From JABCYV01 sp963696025 (GTDB lineage Bacteria; Acidobacteriota; Terriglobia; Terriglobales; Acidobacteriaceae), in assembly GCA_963696025.1 (NCBI GenBank), contig CAVOII010000014.1:124001-188000 (forward strand): a stretch of DNA of 64,000 bases, read 5' to 3'. The position numbers and the translations under genes were made by a program. This document shows, one piece after another, positions 25,447-33,648 of this stretch. The notes beneath the pieces are model-generated. The model ran no database searches. It was not told the origin of the DNA and worked only from the letters and a program-made list of their open reading frames with translations. How positions within the stretch are numbered: the stretch's first letter is position 1; each line of letters begins with the position of its first letter.

Positions 25447-26388
25447 ATGATTTCGTGTGTACTCGCTTGGGAGTTCCTCGAAACGGACCAAAGCTGGTCC
25501 GTTCGCCACATCCGCCCCGTTAACTACGATCTCCGAGCGAATTGGTTGAACCTCGACCTGAGTAAACCGTGTGCGGTTCTAGATTTCCTGTACCACCCTT
25601 CCGCTCGTTTTTGGGCTGATCATCACCCGACGACTTTTATAAGCCCAAAGGCAAAGGCAGACTACGACGCCCGAATTTGTCATGGGGCTTCTTCCATTCT
25701 CTACAAACCGCAGTGCGGTTCGACGGCATCACTATTGTGGAATAGTTTCCATTCGTTCTTCGAACCCTACCATCGTTTACGAGAGATGATGGAATGGGCC
25801 GACAAGATCGATTCAGCTCGATACGAGTCTGTTAACGAGGCGATCTTGGGTGATGCTCCTGCCTTGCGAATTAACTTTAGCTTGATGCTGAATAGTACGG
25901 AATACTGCGAGTCTCTCGTTAGGGAATTGCGCGAAAATGATCTAAATCAGGTAGCTGAGTTGCCCGAGGTAGCAAGACGATTTGATGAAGTCAGAAAACG
26001 AATCCTGAGAGGACTCGACCAGCTTCGAGAGAGCGTGATCCTCCTCGCCGATGGCATTGCAGCCTTCGACGTCGAACTGACGGATAACGTCATTGTAAGC
26101 AGGTACGCGCCCTACTATTACTTTCCCAAGGCTCGATACTCGATAGGAATATTCAGGCACGCCGATACTATTCGTATCACCGCGATGAGAAATCCTTGGC
26201 TAACGTTTGAAAGCATGCCTCTGGGGAGAATCTTTGAACGATACGGCGGCGGCGGTCATCAACGAGTCGCTTCTGTGTTTTTGTCGGGGGGACGAGCCAA
26301 CTCTGCCGAAAAGATTGCAGATGAGATCCTTGGTGAAATGCGCCGTGAGGAAAGTCCGGCAGAGCTGGGCGAGGCGATGCTCGCTTGA
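25447..26388 (+). CDS. DHH/DHHA1-type phosphoesterase-like protein
   Basis: From the first ATG the protein has 313 residues. It carries a LDFLYHPS strand, a DHH-type ADHHPTTF motif (about residue 58) and a C-terminal DHHA1 motif GRIFERYGGGGHQRVA, as in RecJ/NrnA/PDE-type enzymes that cleave oligonucleotides, pAp or cyclic dinucleotides. The N-terminal metal motif of the family would be FHSPCFDG, and this is encoded in frame just before the ATG, so the true start must be upstream. No ATG, GTG or TTG exists there in frame; an ATT at 25360 lies 4 bases after GGAGGG. First gene of an operon with the membrane protein (4-base overlap region). Confidence 0.75.
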   Translation: MISCVLAWEFLETDQSWSVRHIRPVNYDLRANWLNLDLSKPCAVLDFLYHPSARFWADHHPTTFISPKAKADYDARICHGASSILYKPQCGSTASLLWNSFHSFFEPYHRLREMMEWADKIDSARYESVNEAILGDAPALRINFSLMLNSTEYCESLVRELRENDLNQVAELPEVARRFDEVRKRILRGLDQLRESVILLADGIAAFDVELTDNVIVSRYAPYYYFPKARYSIGIFRHADTIRITAMRNPWLTFESMPLGRIFERYGGGGHQRVASVFLSGGRANSAEKIADEILGEMRREESPAELGEAMLA

Positions 26389-27305
26389 TCGAAAGATTTA
26401 ACTTCTATGACGTCTACGGATATTTCCTGCCTGGTTTGGCCTTTCTTGCATTGATTTGGCTTCCCATTGGTATAGTGCGTCACTTCTGGCCCGGAAAAGA
26501 AATTACGTCCGCGATTGCAGCGCTGGCGTTCGCTTATATAGCTGGGCACATCCTACAGACAGTTTTTGGAAACGCCCTCCCGTCGAAAGGCAAAGACTCG
26601 AAGGGAAGGCGACGCTATCCGTCTGACTATTTCCTCGATTCTGACGACCCTACGTTCTCGAACGAGTTCAGACATGAACTAGAGTCGTTAGTGAAGAGGG
26701 TCTTTCATATTCATCTGAATGTCGGAAATCCGGTTAGCGAAAGCGAAATGGGCCAAATCTCTAAGGCTCGTCAGGACGCATTTCGCCTAGCCCGAAACAC
26801 ACTTCTCAAGCCCGATCTCCAATCATATGGCCAACAATTTCAAGGATTATATGCATTGATGCGAGGCTTGGCCGGGGCCTTTTGGATGGGATCAGCCTAT
26901 TCGCTCGGCTGGTCTATATCCTCCATACCAAATGGATGGCTCGGTTACGTAAAGGTTGCAGGATACATCGGACTGGCAATCGCGGTAGGCGTTGGATTCG
27001 TGCCGGTGTTTGGTAACCCGAAATCGAAGGCGCGAATGATTCTCGACAGAGTGACTCTCTTATCTGTTTTGGTTGCTCTTTCTGCATCGGGAGTACTGCT
27101 TGGATCGTACTTGAATGCTTCGAAAGCACAGCTCTTTGCTTTTATGCTCATAGCTGCGGCTTCCCTCTGGTGCGGCGCAAGGTGCTTCTCATCCTATAAG
27201 CATTTCGCCGCGGAATTTGCGAAAGCTACGTGGAATGATTTTCTTAGCTACCAGGGACCAGCGCGGACCAACGTCGGTGCGGGAGAGATGGAGACCCCCC
27301 AGTAA
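26385..27305 (+). CDS. Multi-pass membrane protein coupled to the DHH gene
   Basis: A 306-residue protein opening FYDVYGYFLPGLAFLALIWL, two helices (about residues 12-32 and 43-63), a cytoplasmic polar domain of about 90 residues, and four further helices near 150, 185, 220 and 245. The opening segment is a pattern I have seen in accessory-region membrane proteins; no enzymatic motif is visible. TTG start overlaps the DHH stop, so the two proteins are made together and may work together, with the soluble phosphoesterase acting at or signalling to the membrane protein. Confidence 0.7.
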   Translation: MIERFNFYDVYGYFLPGLAFLALIWLPIGIVRHFWPGKEITSAIAALAFAYIAGHILQTVFGNALPSKGKDSKGRRRYPSDYFLDSDDPTFSNEFRHELESLVKRVFHIHLNVGNPVSESEMGQISKARQDAFRLARNTLLKPDLQSYGQQFQGLYALMRGLAGAFWMGSAYSLGWSISSIPNGWLGYVKVAGYIGLAIAVGVGFVPVFGNPKSKARMILDRVTLLSVLVALSASGVLLGSYLNASKAQLFAFMLIAAASLWCGARCFSSYKHFAAEFAKATWNDFLSYQGPARTNVGAGEMETPQ

Positions 27306-27593
27306 CTTTCAGGAGAGATGAAGGATTGTGCGGGAAGATCGCGATGGTGCGCGCGGACTAGGACACCACCCTACGGTCACGGTGAGCCGGGATCGGCAGA
27401 TTCGAAGTTGGGAAACCACTGAGTCATGTAGCGTGCCAGCGGGTTGAGGGTCAAGAAGACGCCTCGGAATTGTGCTTTTGGACGAATGTTTGTCTGTTAG
27501 ACTTTCACCGTTTACAAATCTTTCCCTTTTCGGCCCCCAGCAAATTGAGTGCCTTCTAATTGCGCATTCTTGCGCCATTAAGGAGAAGTGCGA

Positions 27594-28814
27594 ATGGGAA
27601 TATACAGTGAGTACCTTGACCAAGCCGGAAAGTTAGACCTGAACGCAGAGCGAAAAAAACAGTTGGCTCGTATAGCGAAACTGCGCAATCGGGATGTTCT
27701 GGTTTACGCATCGGATTCCGCAAAGGCACGACAGGGCGCACCTGTTGCAATAGATAACTCTGACCTTCTACCAATTACCGACCAACTCTCGAATCTGAGC
27801 GGTAGTGCTATCGACGTGCTGCTTGAAACAGGGGGCGGCAGCGGTGAGACCGCTGAGGATATTGTTCGGCTCCTTCACAGCAGGTACGAGAGTGTGGCTT
27901 TCATAATTCCGGGAATGGCCAAGAGCGCGGGAACCATCATGGTGATGGCCGGTGACGAAATTCTCATGGAGCCTGCATCCTCACTGGGACCGATTGATGC
28001 ACAGATACAATGGGAAGGGAAAGTCTTTTCCGCTGAGGCATTCTTAAAGGGTCTGGAAAGAATCAAGGAAGAAGTTACAACCGCCAATTCACTGAACCGA
28101 GCTTACATTCCGATACTTCAGCGCATTTCCCCCGGCGAAATTCAGAACGCAGAAAACGCATTGTCATTTGCAAAAGTGCTTGTGACCAATTGGTTAAAAG
28201 AACACAAGTTCAAGAATTGGATTTCTCACCGGACCCATAATCCCGGTACACCGGTGACTCCTCAGCAGAAAGAAGCACGAGCAAAAGAGATTGCGGACAA
28301 GTTATGCGACCACAGCAAATGGTTGAGTCATGGACGCTCGATCAAACTACCAGACCTAGCTGGCATTGGCTTGGAAATCATGGATTACAGCAAGTCTGCT
28401 GAATTAGCAGATGCCATCAGGCGTTACCACGTGCTGCTGCAAATGACATTCGATGGCACAAACATCTATAAGCTTTTTGAGACCCCTTCATCTCAGATTG
28501 TGAGATTCTTCAGCCAAGTGCAAATTCCCGGCATGTTGCCGCAGTTACCTATGGTTCCCGGCCCCAGACCGCAACAACCCGCACTTCCAGGAGCACAGGC
28601 ACCAATGGCGGCGATTGTGGAGTTCATGTGCCCCAAATGTAAGAAAACCCACACACTTCAAGCTGATTTTGACCAACTACAACCGTTACAACCCGGCGCG
28701 GAACGGTTCCCGTCTAACGACACCTTAATTTGCAATCAATGCCAAGTGAGTCATAATCTAGGTGCGATGCGAAGGCAACTGGAACTTCAAACAAGACGGA
28801 AGGTGGCCCGATGA
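27594..28814 (+). CDS. SDH-type (ClpP-fold) serine proteinase with zinc ribbon
   Basis: A 406-residue protein matching the serine dehydrogenase proteinase family. The ClpP/crotonase-like core has IDVLLETGGGSGETAEDIVR and AFIIPGMAKSAGTIMVMAGD, with the probable nucleophile Ser near residue 110 (MAKSAGT) and GPIDAQIQ following. The C-terminus carries a two-pair zinc ribbon (CPKCKK and CNQCQ), a less usual addition. Despite the name the family is proteolytic. AAGGAG lies 8 bases before the ATG at 27594; a GTG two codons upstream is too close. It begins 288 bases after the membrane protein and is coupled to the next small gene. Confidence 0.85.
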   Translation: MGIYSEYLDQAGKLDLNAERKKQLARIAKLRNRDVLVYASDSAKARQGAPVAIDNSDLLPITDQLSNLSGSAIDVLLETGGGSGETAEDIVRLLHSRYESVAFIIPGMAKSAGTIMVMAGDEILMEPASSLGPIDAQIQWEGKVFSAEAFLKGLERIKEEVTTANSLNRAYIPILQRISPGEIQNAENALSFAKVLVTNWLKEHKFKNWISHRTHNPGTPVTPQQKEARAKEIADKLCDHSKWLSHGRSIKLPDLAGIGLEIMDYSKSAELADAIRRYHVLLQMTFDGTNIYKLFETPSSQIVRFFSQVQIPGMLPQLPMVPGPRPQQPALPGAQAPMAAIVEFMCPKCKKTHTLQADFDQLQPLQPGAERFPSNDTLICNQCQVSHNLGAMRRQLELQTRRKVAR

Positions 28815-29011
28815 CACCAAAACAGGAGAACAGACCACTTGAAAGCACGGAACATCAGACCCGCTTCTATCTCATTTTCCACGAGCTTGCCAAAACAGAC
28901 GCAGCAAACATTTCCGACGTGAGTTTAGAGGAGATTGACGAAATTGAACAGGTCAGGCGCATGGTGATGGACGTTACAGATGAGTGGCCGATATTCATGA
29001 CGACCACGTAA
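28811..29011 (+). CDS. Small acidic protein coupled to SDH protease
   Basis: A 66-residue helical acidic protein, ATGA overlap with the protease stop. It reads RFYLIFHELAKTDAANISDV, then EEIDEIEQVRRMVMDVTDEW. No domain is recognised. Tight coupling suggests it is a partner, adaptor or inhibitor of the protease. Confidence 0.65.
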   Translation: MTPKQENRPLESTEHQTRFYLIFHELAKTDAANISDVSLEEIDEIEQVRRMVMDVTDEWPIFMTTT

Positions 29012-29185
29012 TTCTACTCAACCCCTTGGGAGGATCTCATCGGGACGGCGCAAATCGAGGGCAGCCTAAAAGGGGGTTGGCGGGCCGCATGGCGCGACTC
29101 ATCGTTTTAGCCTGGCTTCAGTCGATCAACCCCTGGCGAATAGCGGTCGCGACGGCCGTCACACGATTCTCGGCTTGGAGACTCG

Positions 29186-29449
29186 CTAAGAGATCGTTCC
29201 CTTTCGCAATGCGCGAGCGACGAGCGCAACGCGATTCGGCGCCGCGTTTGCTCGGCATAGTTTCTGGACGATGTTTTTGATCACCTGCTCCGTCGTCCCA
29301 ACGTTCTTGGCAATTGTCCGGTAGTTGTGGCCATCAGCAATCTGTTTGAGGATGTTAGCTTTTTCTGGCGACACCGGAGAGGACCCTCCCGAAGAGAAGT
29401 GAATTTTCGACTCTGGAAGTGTGCCATACCCAGGCGGAGAAAGGTGCAC
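29186..29449 (-). CDS. LuxR/GerE-type helix-turn-helix protein, short
   Basis: An 87-residue protein, most of which is one LuxR-type DNA-binding domain: VSPEKANILKQIADGHNYRT, IAKNVGTTEQVIKNIVQKLC and a final helix ALVARALRKG. No receiver or ligand domain precedes it, so it is a stand-alone HTH or a truncated regulator. GTG start is likely. It is convergent with the small gene at 28811 and divergent from 29528. Confidence 0.7.
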   Translation of the reverse strand: MHLSPPGYGTLPESKIHFSSGGSSPVSPEKANILKQIADGHNYRTIAKNVGTTEQVIKNIVQKLCRANAAPNRVALVARALRKGTIS

Positions 29450-29492
29450 AAAACTGTTCTGATTGGGGTTGTAGCGCGAGAGTCAAGCGGGC

Positions 29493-29510
29493 GTATCATC
29501 TTCTTGATAC
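29493..29510. promoter_or_regulatory. Hairpin/operator before the 76-residue gene
   Basis: GTATCA-TCTTCT-TGATAC, a perfect inverted repeat with 6-bp arms, 17 bases before the ATG at 29528. The related fossil at 17613 keeps part of this leader, so it was duplicated along with the gene. Confidence 0.35.
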
Positions 29511-29527
29511 ACAAGAGGCGGTTTCTC

Positions 29528-29758
29528 ATGCCTCGTAAACGCGGAAATCCGAGTTGGACGCGCGGACATTTCCCACCAATGCCGCGGCTGGCAACCGCGT
29601 TCGACGAACAAGTCCGGAAGCTCGGACTGAATGACCAGACTTGTGCAACCTCAGAGGTGCTGCGTCTGTGGTGTGAACGCAACAAAAACAATTGCTACAT
29701 CCCCGAATGGCTATTGAGGCGCTGGGGAATGCGTGTTGACGCCGAACTTGTTGGCTGA
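29528..29758 (+). CDS. 76-residue acidobacterial orphan protein
   Basis: MPRKRGNPSWTRGHFPPMPR then FDEQVRKLGLNDQT, EVLRLWCERNKNNCYIPEWL and a short end. The compact cysteine, tryptophan and basic pattern (WCERNKNNCYIPEWLL) is a small orphan family I have seen in acidobacteria. Function unknown; the Arg/Lys-rich start suggests nucleic-acid or ribosome binding. AAGAGG precedes the ATG. A decayed copy lies at 17613. Confidence 0.7.
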   Translation: MPRKRGNPSWTRGHFPPMPRLATAFDEQVRKLGLNDQTCATSEVLRLWCERNKNNCYIPEWLLRRWGMRVDAELVG

Positions 29759-29815
29759 AAAGAGCAGGAATATCTCACGCCAACAACTCGGCCCAGCGAC
29801 CCACGGGAGGTTGAC

Positions 29816-30208
29816 ATGTTTGCTCGCCACGTTGCCGTCAAATTGAAACCGGGCACATTAGCCGAATTTACGAGGGTCATGGACGATGAAATCCTGCCAT
29901 GGCTCCGAAAGCAAAAGGGCTTCCTCGATACGATCACGCTAGCTGTCCCCAGCGGCAGAGAAATCGTGGCGATTAGCTTCTGGGATCAGGAAGAGAACGC
30001 ACGCGTTTACAATTCAACGAGTTATGCAGAGGCGTTGCAGCTCCTGAAAAAGATATTGGTAGGAACTCCCCAGGTTAGAACCTTTGATGTTGTCAGCTCG
30101 ACCCTCCAAAAAGTCGACCCTCCAAAAACTTTCTCTTCCACCGTTCGAGGACGCCGACAAGAACATGGTGACAGCACGACAGCAGCGAATCGAGCACATC
30201 GTGCGTAA
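29816..30208 (+). CDS. ABM-like (dimeric alpha/beta barrel) protein with altered C-terminus
   Basis: The first 100 residues form a monooxygenase-like ferredoxin fold: ARHVAVKLKPGTLAEFTRVM, WLRKQKGFLDTITLAVPSGR, VAISFWDQEENARVYN and TPQVRTFDVVSSTLQKV. Related proteins usually end soon after this. Here 30 extra residues follow (DPPKTFSS, then Arg/His-rich), which look like readthrough into non-coding DNA after loss of the native stop. The core is probably functional. Confidence 0.75.
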   Translation: MFARHVAVKLKPGTLAEFTRVMDDEILPWLRKQKGFLDTITLAVPSGREIVAISFWDQEENARVYNSTSYAEALQLLKKILVGTPQVRTFDVVSSTLQKVDPPKTFSSTVRGRRQEHGDSTTAANRAHRA

Positions 30209-30247
30209 GCTTTTGGGACGAGCGTGCCACCGAACCACCTTTCCGCC

Positions 30248-30308
30248 CTTCATTGACTTGCCCTACCTCTGGTCCTAAGATTCAGGCGCAATGATCGGCC
30301 AAACCATC
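30248..30308 (+). pseudogene. Fossil of a serine/threonine kinase gene start
   Basis: These 61 bases repeat 61722-61783, the leader and first codons of the kinase at 61766: CTTCATTGACTTG-CCTACCT, TCCTAAGATT, GCGCAA(A)TGATCGG plus CCAAACCATC. It includes the start codon and the first five codons (MIGQTI). After that the match ends. It is a remnant of another kinase gene or a partial copy of this one. Confidence 0.75.
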
Positions 30309-30547
30309 CAAACCCCTTCCGAAACAAAGGACTTCCAGTGTTTTCAACGGTTTTGGGCTGCGGTGAACTGCACACGACTGCCCTGAACTGCCTACAGGCG
30401 ACGGATTGTGCAACACGACCATGCACCAGCGTCTGAGGAAGCCTGTAGCGTGCGGAGGGTACTTGGAGCCATCAGCGCGTCCGAGGGGCTAGGATTGATC
30501 CGCAGGGGTCATTGCGGCGGGATTGGAGGGTATCTCACCAGCGACGT

Positions 30548-30916
30548 TCATCTCTTTCCCGCTGCATCTTCCTCGATGAACTTGTCGTACAGACCATGAC
30601 GCTCAAGAAAACCGGTTAAGCGGACGAACTGTTCCGAGGAAATCTCTCCGCAAACATTGTAGTAGCGGCGTTGATTCTCAGGATCAACGCTCTTACACTC
30701 GTGCATCTCGTGAAACCATCCAGCAAGAGTTAGATAATTCGGCAAGCTTGCTGAAGACCCCTCTAGCTTGTCCAACCACAACCGCTGGTCGGCACGACAC
30801 TGCTCGACGGTTGGTGCGTGTTTCACTTCCTGAGTGTGTGTTTTGCCTACCCAAAGCATGGTGAACAGCAGAGTTAATAGAGAGTTCTTTATCACAAAAA
30901 TCCTCCGTCGTTCCAT
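30548..30916 (-). CDS. Small exported protein
   Basis: A 122-residue protein with a basic start (MERRRIFVIKN) and a hydrophobic stretch SLLTLLFTMLWVG, a signal peptide. The mature part has cysteines at CRADQ, HECKS and NVCGE and is helical. Exported; no family recognised. The region between 30311 and 30547 holds no gene I can support. Confidence 0.6.
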   Translation of the reverse strand: MERRRIFVIKNSLLTLLFTMLWVGKTHTQEVKHAPTVEQCRADQRLWLDKLEGSSASLPNYLTLAGWFHEMHECKSVDPENQRRYYNVCGEISSEQFVRLTGFLERHGLYDKFIEEDAAGKR

Positions 30917-31014
30917 CAAGCATAGCCCGAACGCAATACGAGGCAAGTAGCGTCCGAGGGGCTTTCGGCTGACGGGCTGGCTGTTCAACTCCCGGTACTC
31001 TATAATCCACGACT

Positions 31015-31335
31015 GTGAAGCACTACCGAGTTCACGTCTCACTTAAGGTCGGTCGCAAAGTTGAGAAGGTAGAAGATGAACTGGCGGCGTTGGGAGTGGC
31101 AGTAGAGTTCCACGAGCGTCACCGCCCTCGGGTTAAGCGCAGGAATGGCGGCGGATTGCCGTGGAGTGCGCTTGAGCACGCCTACCTTGTATGGAGTATC
31201 GCAAAGACCGCCATCGGTGCGTGGCCTAAGATCAGGAAGGTCTTAGTGGGGGCCGGTCTCTCTAGGAATGAGATCATCACCCTCGGTCTATCGAACTACA
31301 CCCGCACGCCAAAAAAGAAACGCAAGGCGAAGTAG
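31015..31335 (+). CDS. Hypothetical basic protein
   Basis: A 106-residue Arg/Lys-rich protein (GTG start): RVHVSLKVGRKVEKVEDELA, then KTAIGAWPKIRKVLVGAGLS and a Lys-rich end (TPKKKRKAK). No family recognised. It is divergent from the exported protein gene. Confidence 0.5.
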   Translation: MKHYRVHVSLKVGRKVEKVEDELAALGVAVEFHERHRPRVKRRNGGGLPWSALEHAYLVWSIAKTAIGAWPKIRKVLVGAGLSRNEIITLGLSNYTRTPKKKRKAK

Positions 31336-31374
31336 ACAGGTGGGCGTCGAAGGCGACACCCGCGCCCCGAAAGC

Positions 31375-31500
31375 CTAGACGATTGATTCCAGATCAGTCA
31401 CCGGCGCAGACGCTGTCTGCTGGACAAGTCCAACAATTTCTTCCACAGAAAAGCCAGCGTCAAGCAATTCATTGACAGCATCTAGTAAGTTGGTGGTCAT
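31375..31500 (-). CDS. 41-residue micro-protein
   Basis: ATG to TAG with GAGGATTCC upstream (7-base spacing). The reading is MTTNLLDAVNELLDAGFSVE, then EIVGLVQQTASAP and an acidic end: a pair of short helices with good hydrophobic periodicity. No family recognised. The convergent partner at 31015 ends 40 bases away. Confidence 0.55.
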   Translation of the reverse strand: MTTNLLDAVNELLDAGFSVEEIVGLVQQTASAPVTDLESIV

Positions 31501-31722
31501 TTGGAATCCTCTTTGCCCGTTTTCGGGCCACATCCAGCCGCTACGCGATAGCCTGCGTGGGCTGAGACCACCGGTGGAGATTCGAACAGAACCCCTCTCA
31601 CGGTTGGTGGAGTCGGAGCAAGTCCGACTCGCTCTTGATGCACCTCCAGTCTAGCAATTAGTCGAACAGAAGGGGAATGGCACTGAAGTGTGGTTACTAT
31701 CGCGCCTGTTGGGAGCCGGGTC

Positions 31723-32235
31723 TCATCCCGGTATCTTGGAAGTCGCACGGGTTTTTGCGAATCCTGCATCTTTGGTATTTAAATACAGTTTCCAAGGTCC
31801 GCCATTCGTGCCGGGGATTTTGCTATACCGACTATGTGTTTTTAGGCGTTCAAAGTTTTCCCAAAAACGCTGCCTGAACTTACGCCTGTCTCCGCCATTG
31901 TGAGACGTTGCGCGGGGAATAAGTCCCGTCTCGTCGTACTGGGATACGATAGCCTTGACGCTTTCAATGTCAACATCAACGTCACACGATGCAGGGGCAA
32001 GATAGCCTGTCTTGTCGTAATCGAACAGTACGATGTCCTTGTACTCGTCAATGCCAATGTCGCTGCTGTCGCACGCCGTGCCATTTTTGTCAAATCGGAT
32101 CAGTTCATCACCGTAATTGGGATCAGATTGCACTATCACGCCTGTGGGCGTAACCTTGACTACCTTAGCCCAATCTCCAACTTCCCCGCTACGCATAAAA
32201 ACATCCTGACCAACCACCAATGTCTTCATGTCCAT
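31723..32235 (-). CDS. Hypothetical protein with SH3-like N-terminal half
   Basis: A 170-residue protein. The first half (KTLVVGQDVFMRSGEVGDWA, KVVKVTPTGVIVQ) has the short alternating strands of an SH3-like or KOW-like barrel. Asp/Glu-rich IDEYKDIVLFDYD follows, and then a basic tail. GGGAGG lies 6 bases before the ATG at 32235; in-frame codons upstream to 32538 are not needed. Family not recognised. Confidence 0.6.
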   Translation of the reverse strand: MDMKTLVVGQDVFMRSGEVGDWAKVVKVTPTGVIVQSDPNYGDELIRFDKNGTACDSSDIGIDEYKDIVLFDYDKTGYLAPASCDVDVDIESVKAIVSQYDETGLIPRATSHNGGDRRKFRQRFWENFERLKTHSRYSKIPGTNGGPWKLYLNTKDAGFAKTRATSKIPG

Positions 32236-32360
32236 TATGATCCTCCCAAAGCCGTTTTTGCCGCTGCGTATGATGTCGCCGCGCTTGAACACTTTGGTGA
32301 ATTCGCAGTGACCAATGTGATGCTGGGGTTGTTGCCCGCACTGGCTCAAGCCGCATAGTT

Positions 32361-32627
32361 CTAAATCGTGAACCCCTTCATCGCCAACATTTCGCCCAGC
32401 GTGATCCCCCGCGCCGGTCGCGCCTCGTTGCCACGCAGTGTCGGTTTCGGCTTCACTGCCGGAACTGGGTGTAATTTCGCGGCGACCGCTGGCTTTCTTT
32501 CTGCGCGGGTCAGGTGAACCAGCCCACATTCGGGACAAGTGTAAGTGAACAGTTTGATGTGCCGAAGTCGTCCAGCAGTCTCAGCTTCTTGGCGCGTCTC
32601 GTACGACATTTTGTTTACACAGCACAT
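32361..32627 (-). CDS. Small zinc-finger protein
   Basis: An 88-residue protein. CC near the start and CPEC at about residue 32 (FTYTCPECGLVHLTRAE) make a Cys2-Cys2 zinc finger with YETRQEAETAGR between, as in many phage and plasmid-borne small zinc-finger proteins. A Pro/Ala-rich tail follows. The ATG at 32627 is chosen because it lies directly before the first Cys pair. Confidence 0.6.
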   Translation of the reverse strand: MCCVNKMSYETRQEAETAGRLRHIKLFTYTCPECGLVHLTRAERKPAVAAKLHPVPAVKPKPTLRGNEARPARGITLGEMLAMKGFTI

Positions 32628-32640
32628 ACCCGACCTAATC

Positions 32641-32940
32641 CTATTGTTGTTGTTGTTGCGGACGCTCAAAAATAAATCTCGATTCTTCCTTAGCCCACGG
32701 AATATCTATGTCGCCACAAACTGCATGGAAATCCTCGCACCCGTAGATGCGGACCTGAAAAAGAGAGTTGGCGTAGGGCGACTCCATCCACCCGGCCTCA
32801 AAAACACAGCGGGAGTGGGCGGACTCTATCCACTTTGAAACATTCTCCCTCGTGAATTCGCCAATCTCACGCAGATCATCATCGGTCAGTTCAAACCCAT
32901 AGCGCACCTCGGGGCCGACGATGCTAATGTATGCGTTCAT
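32641..32940 (-). CDS. Conserved hypothetical with poly-Gln end
   Basis: A 99-residue protein with a mixed fold: MNAYISIVGPEVRYGFELTD, REIGEFTRENVSKWIES and FQVRIYGCEDFHAVCGDIDI. The last residues are five Gln, encoded by a CAA repeat. A GGAGG lies 8 bases before the ATG. Just before the zinc-finger gene, 13 bases apart, same strand. Confidence 0.65.
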   Translation of the reverse strand: MNAYISIVGPEVRYGFELTDDDLREIGEFTRENVSKWIESAHSRCVFEAGWMESPYANSLFQVRIYGCEDFHAVCGDIDIPWAKEESRFIFERPQQQQQ

Positions 32941-32959
32941 GATTTTTCCTCCGTCTGAT

Positions 32960-33232
32960 CTATTTTAGAGGGGACATATCCTGATACCTTATAAAGCCAG
33001 CGGGTTGGTCAAGCTCCTGAAACACTCTGAAAGGGTCGGTCGGTGAAACTATCCACCCATTCGGACCCCGCAGCAACCAGTTAGTCGTACCCATAGGACC
33101 CCAGTGATTGGATTGGCGTTTCATGCCACCTAATTCTGGGACGTCCCAATAGTGCGAGTAGAGTAACTCCCCTGTCCTACTCATTGCCCGAGTACCCTCG
33201 GGAGTATAAATCGGGGATGAAAGGTCGGGCAT
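32960..33232 (-). CDS. Hypothetical protein
   Basis: A 90-residue protein rich in Trp and Tyr (LLYSHYWDVPELGG, then NWLLRGPNGWIVSPTD). The shape is unlike random frames but no domain is recognised. The first ATG lies directly on a GAGAGG motif; an internal start at MSRTGELL may be used. Confidence 0.5.
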   Translation of the reverse strand: MPDLSSPIYTPEGTRAMSRTGELLYSHYWDVPELGGMKRQSNHWGPMGTTNWLLRGPNGWIVSPTDPFRVFQELDQPAGFIRYQDMSPLK

Positions 33233-33648
33233 CCTCTCGGAGGCGGGCCGACGCCGACCGCGTCCGAGGCACTGACCGGCACTGGCGGGAACTGGTGGGC
33301 ATCTCGTTGAATTAAAGGTGGGCTAGTTCAGAAGATAGGCGGAGCGGTGTCCCGTTCCGGGAGGGACGGCACGGGCAACCTTCAGCACTAGGTTTTGAAC
33401 GAGGGCATCAAGCTTGGGCATCTTTTCCGGCATAACTGAGGACATGTCAGAATTCATTGTTGCTCTGGATCGACTTCTCGAAATCGTCGTCCACGAACAC
33501 GAGCCCGGTCGATAACTGTTCTATTTTATGAATCTTTGCAAAATTGAGAGAAGGTATACAATTTGACCGGTTGTAGCCTCCCTTAAAGATCGGATTGTCT
33601 CCGGTGAAGGAATAACCCCTTTTGAGCACCACGATTCGGAGATGTGAG
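33233..33648. other. Intergenic, no gene recognised
   Basis: 416 bases between divergent genes. A minus-strand frame covers part of it and extends into the Sel1 gene, so I treat it as a shadow. Confidence 0.45.
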
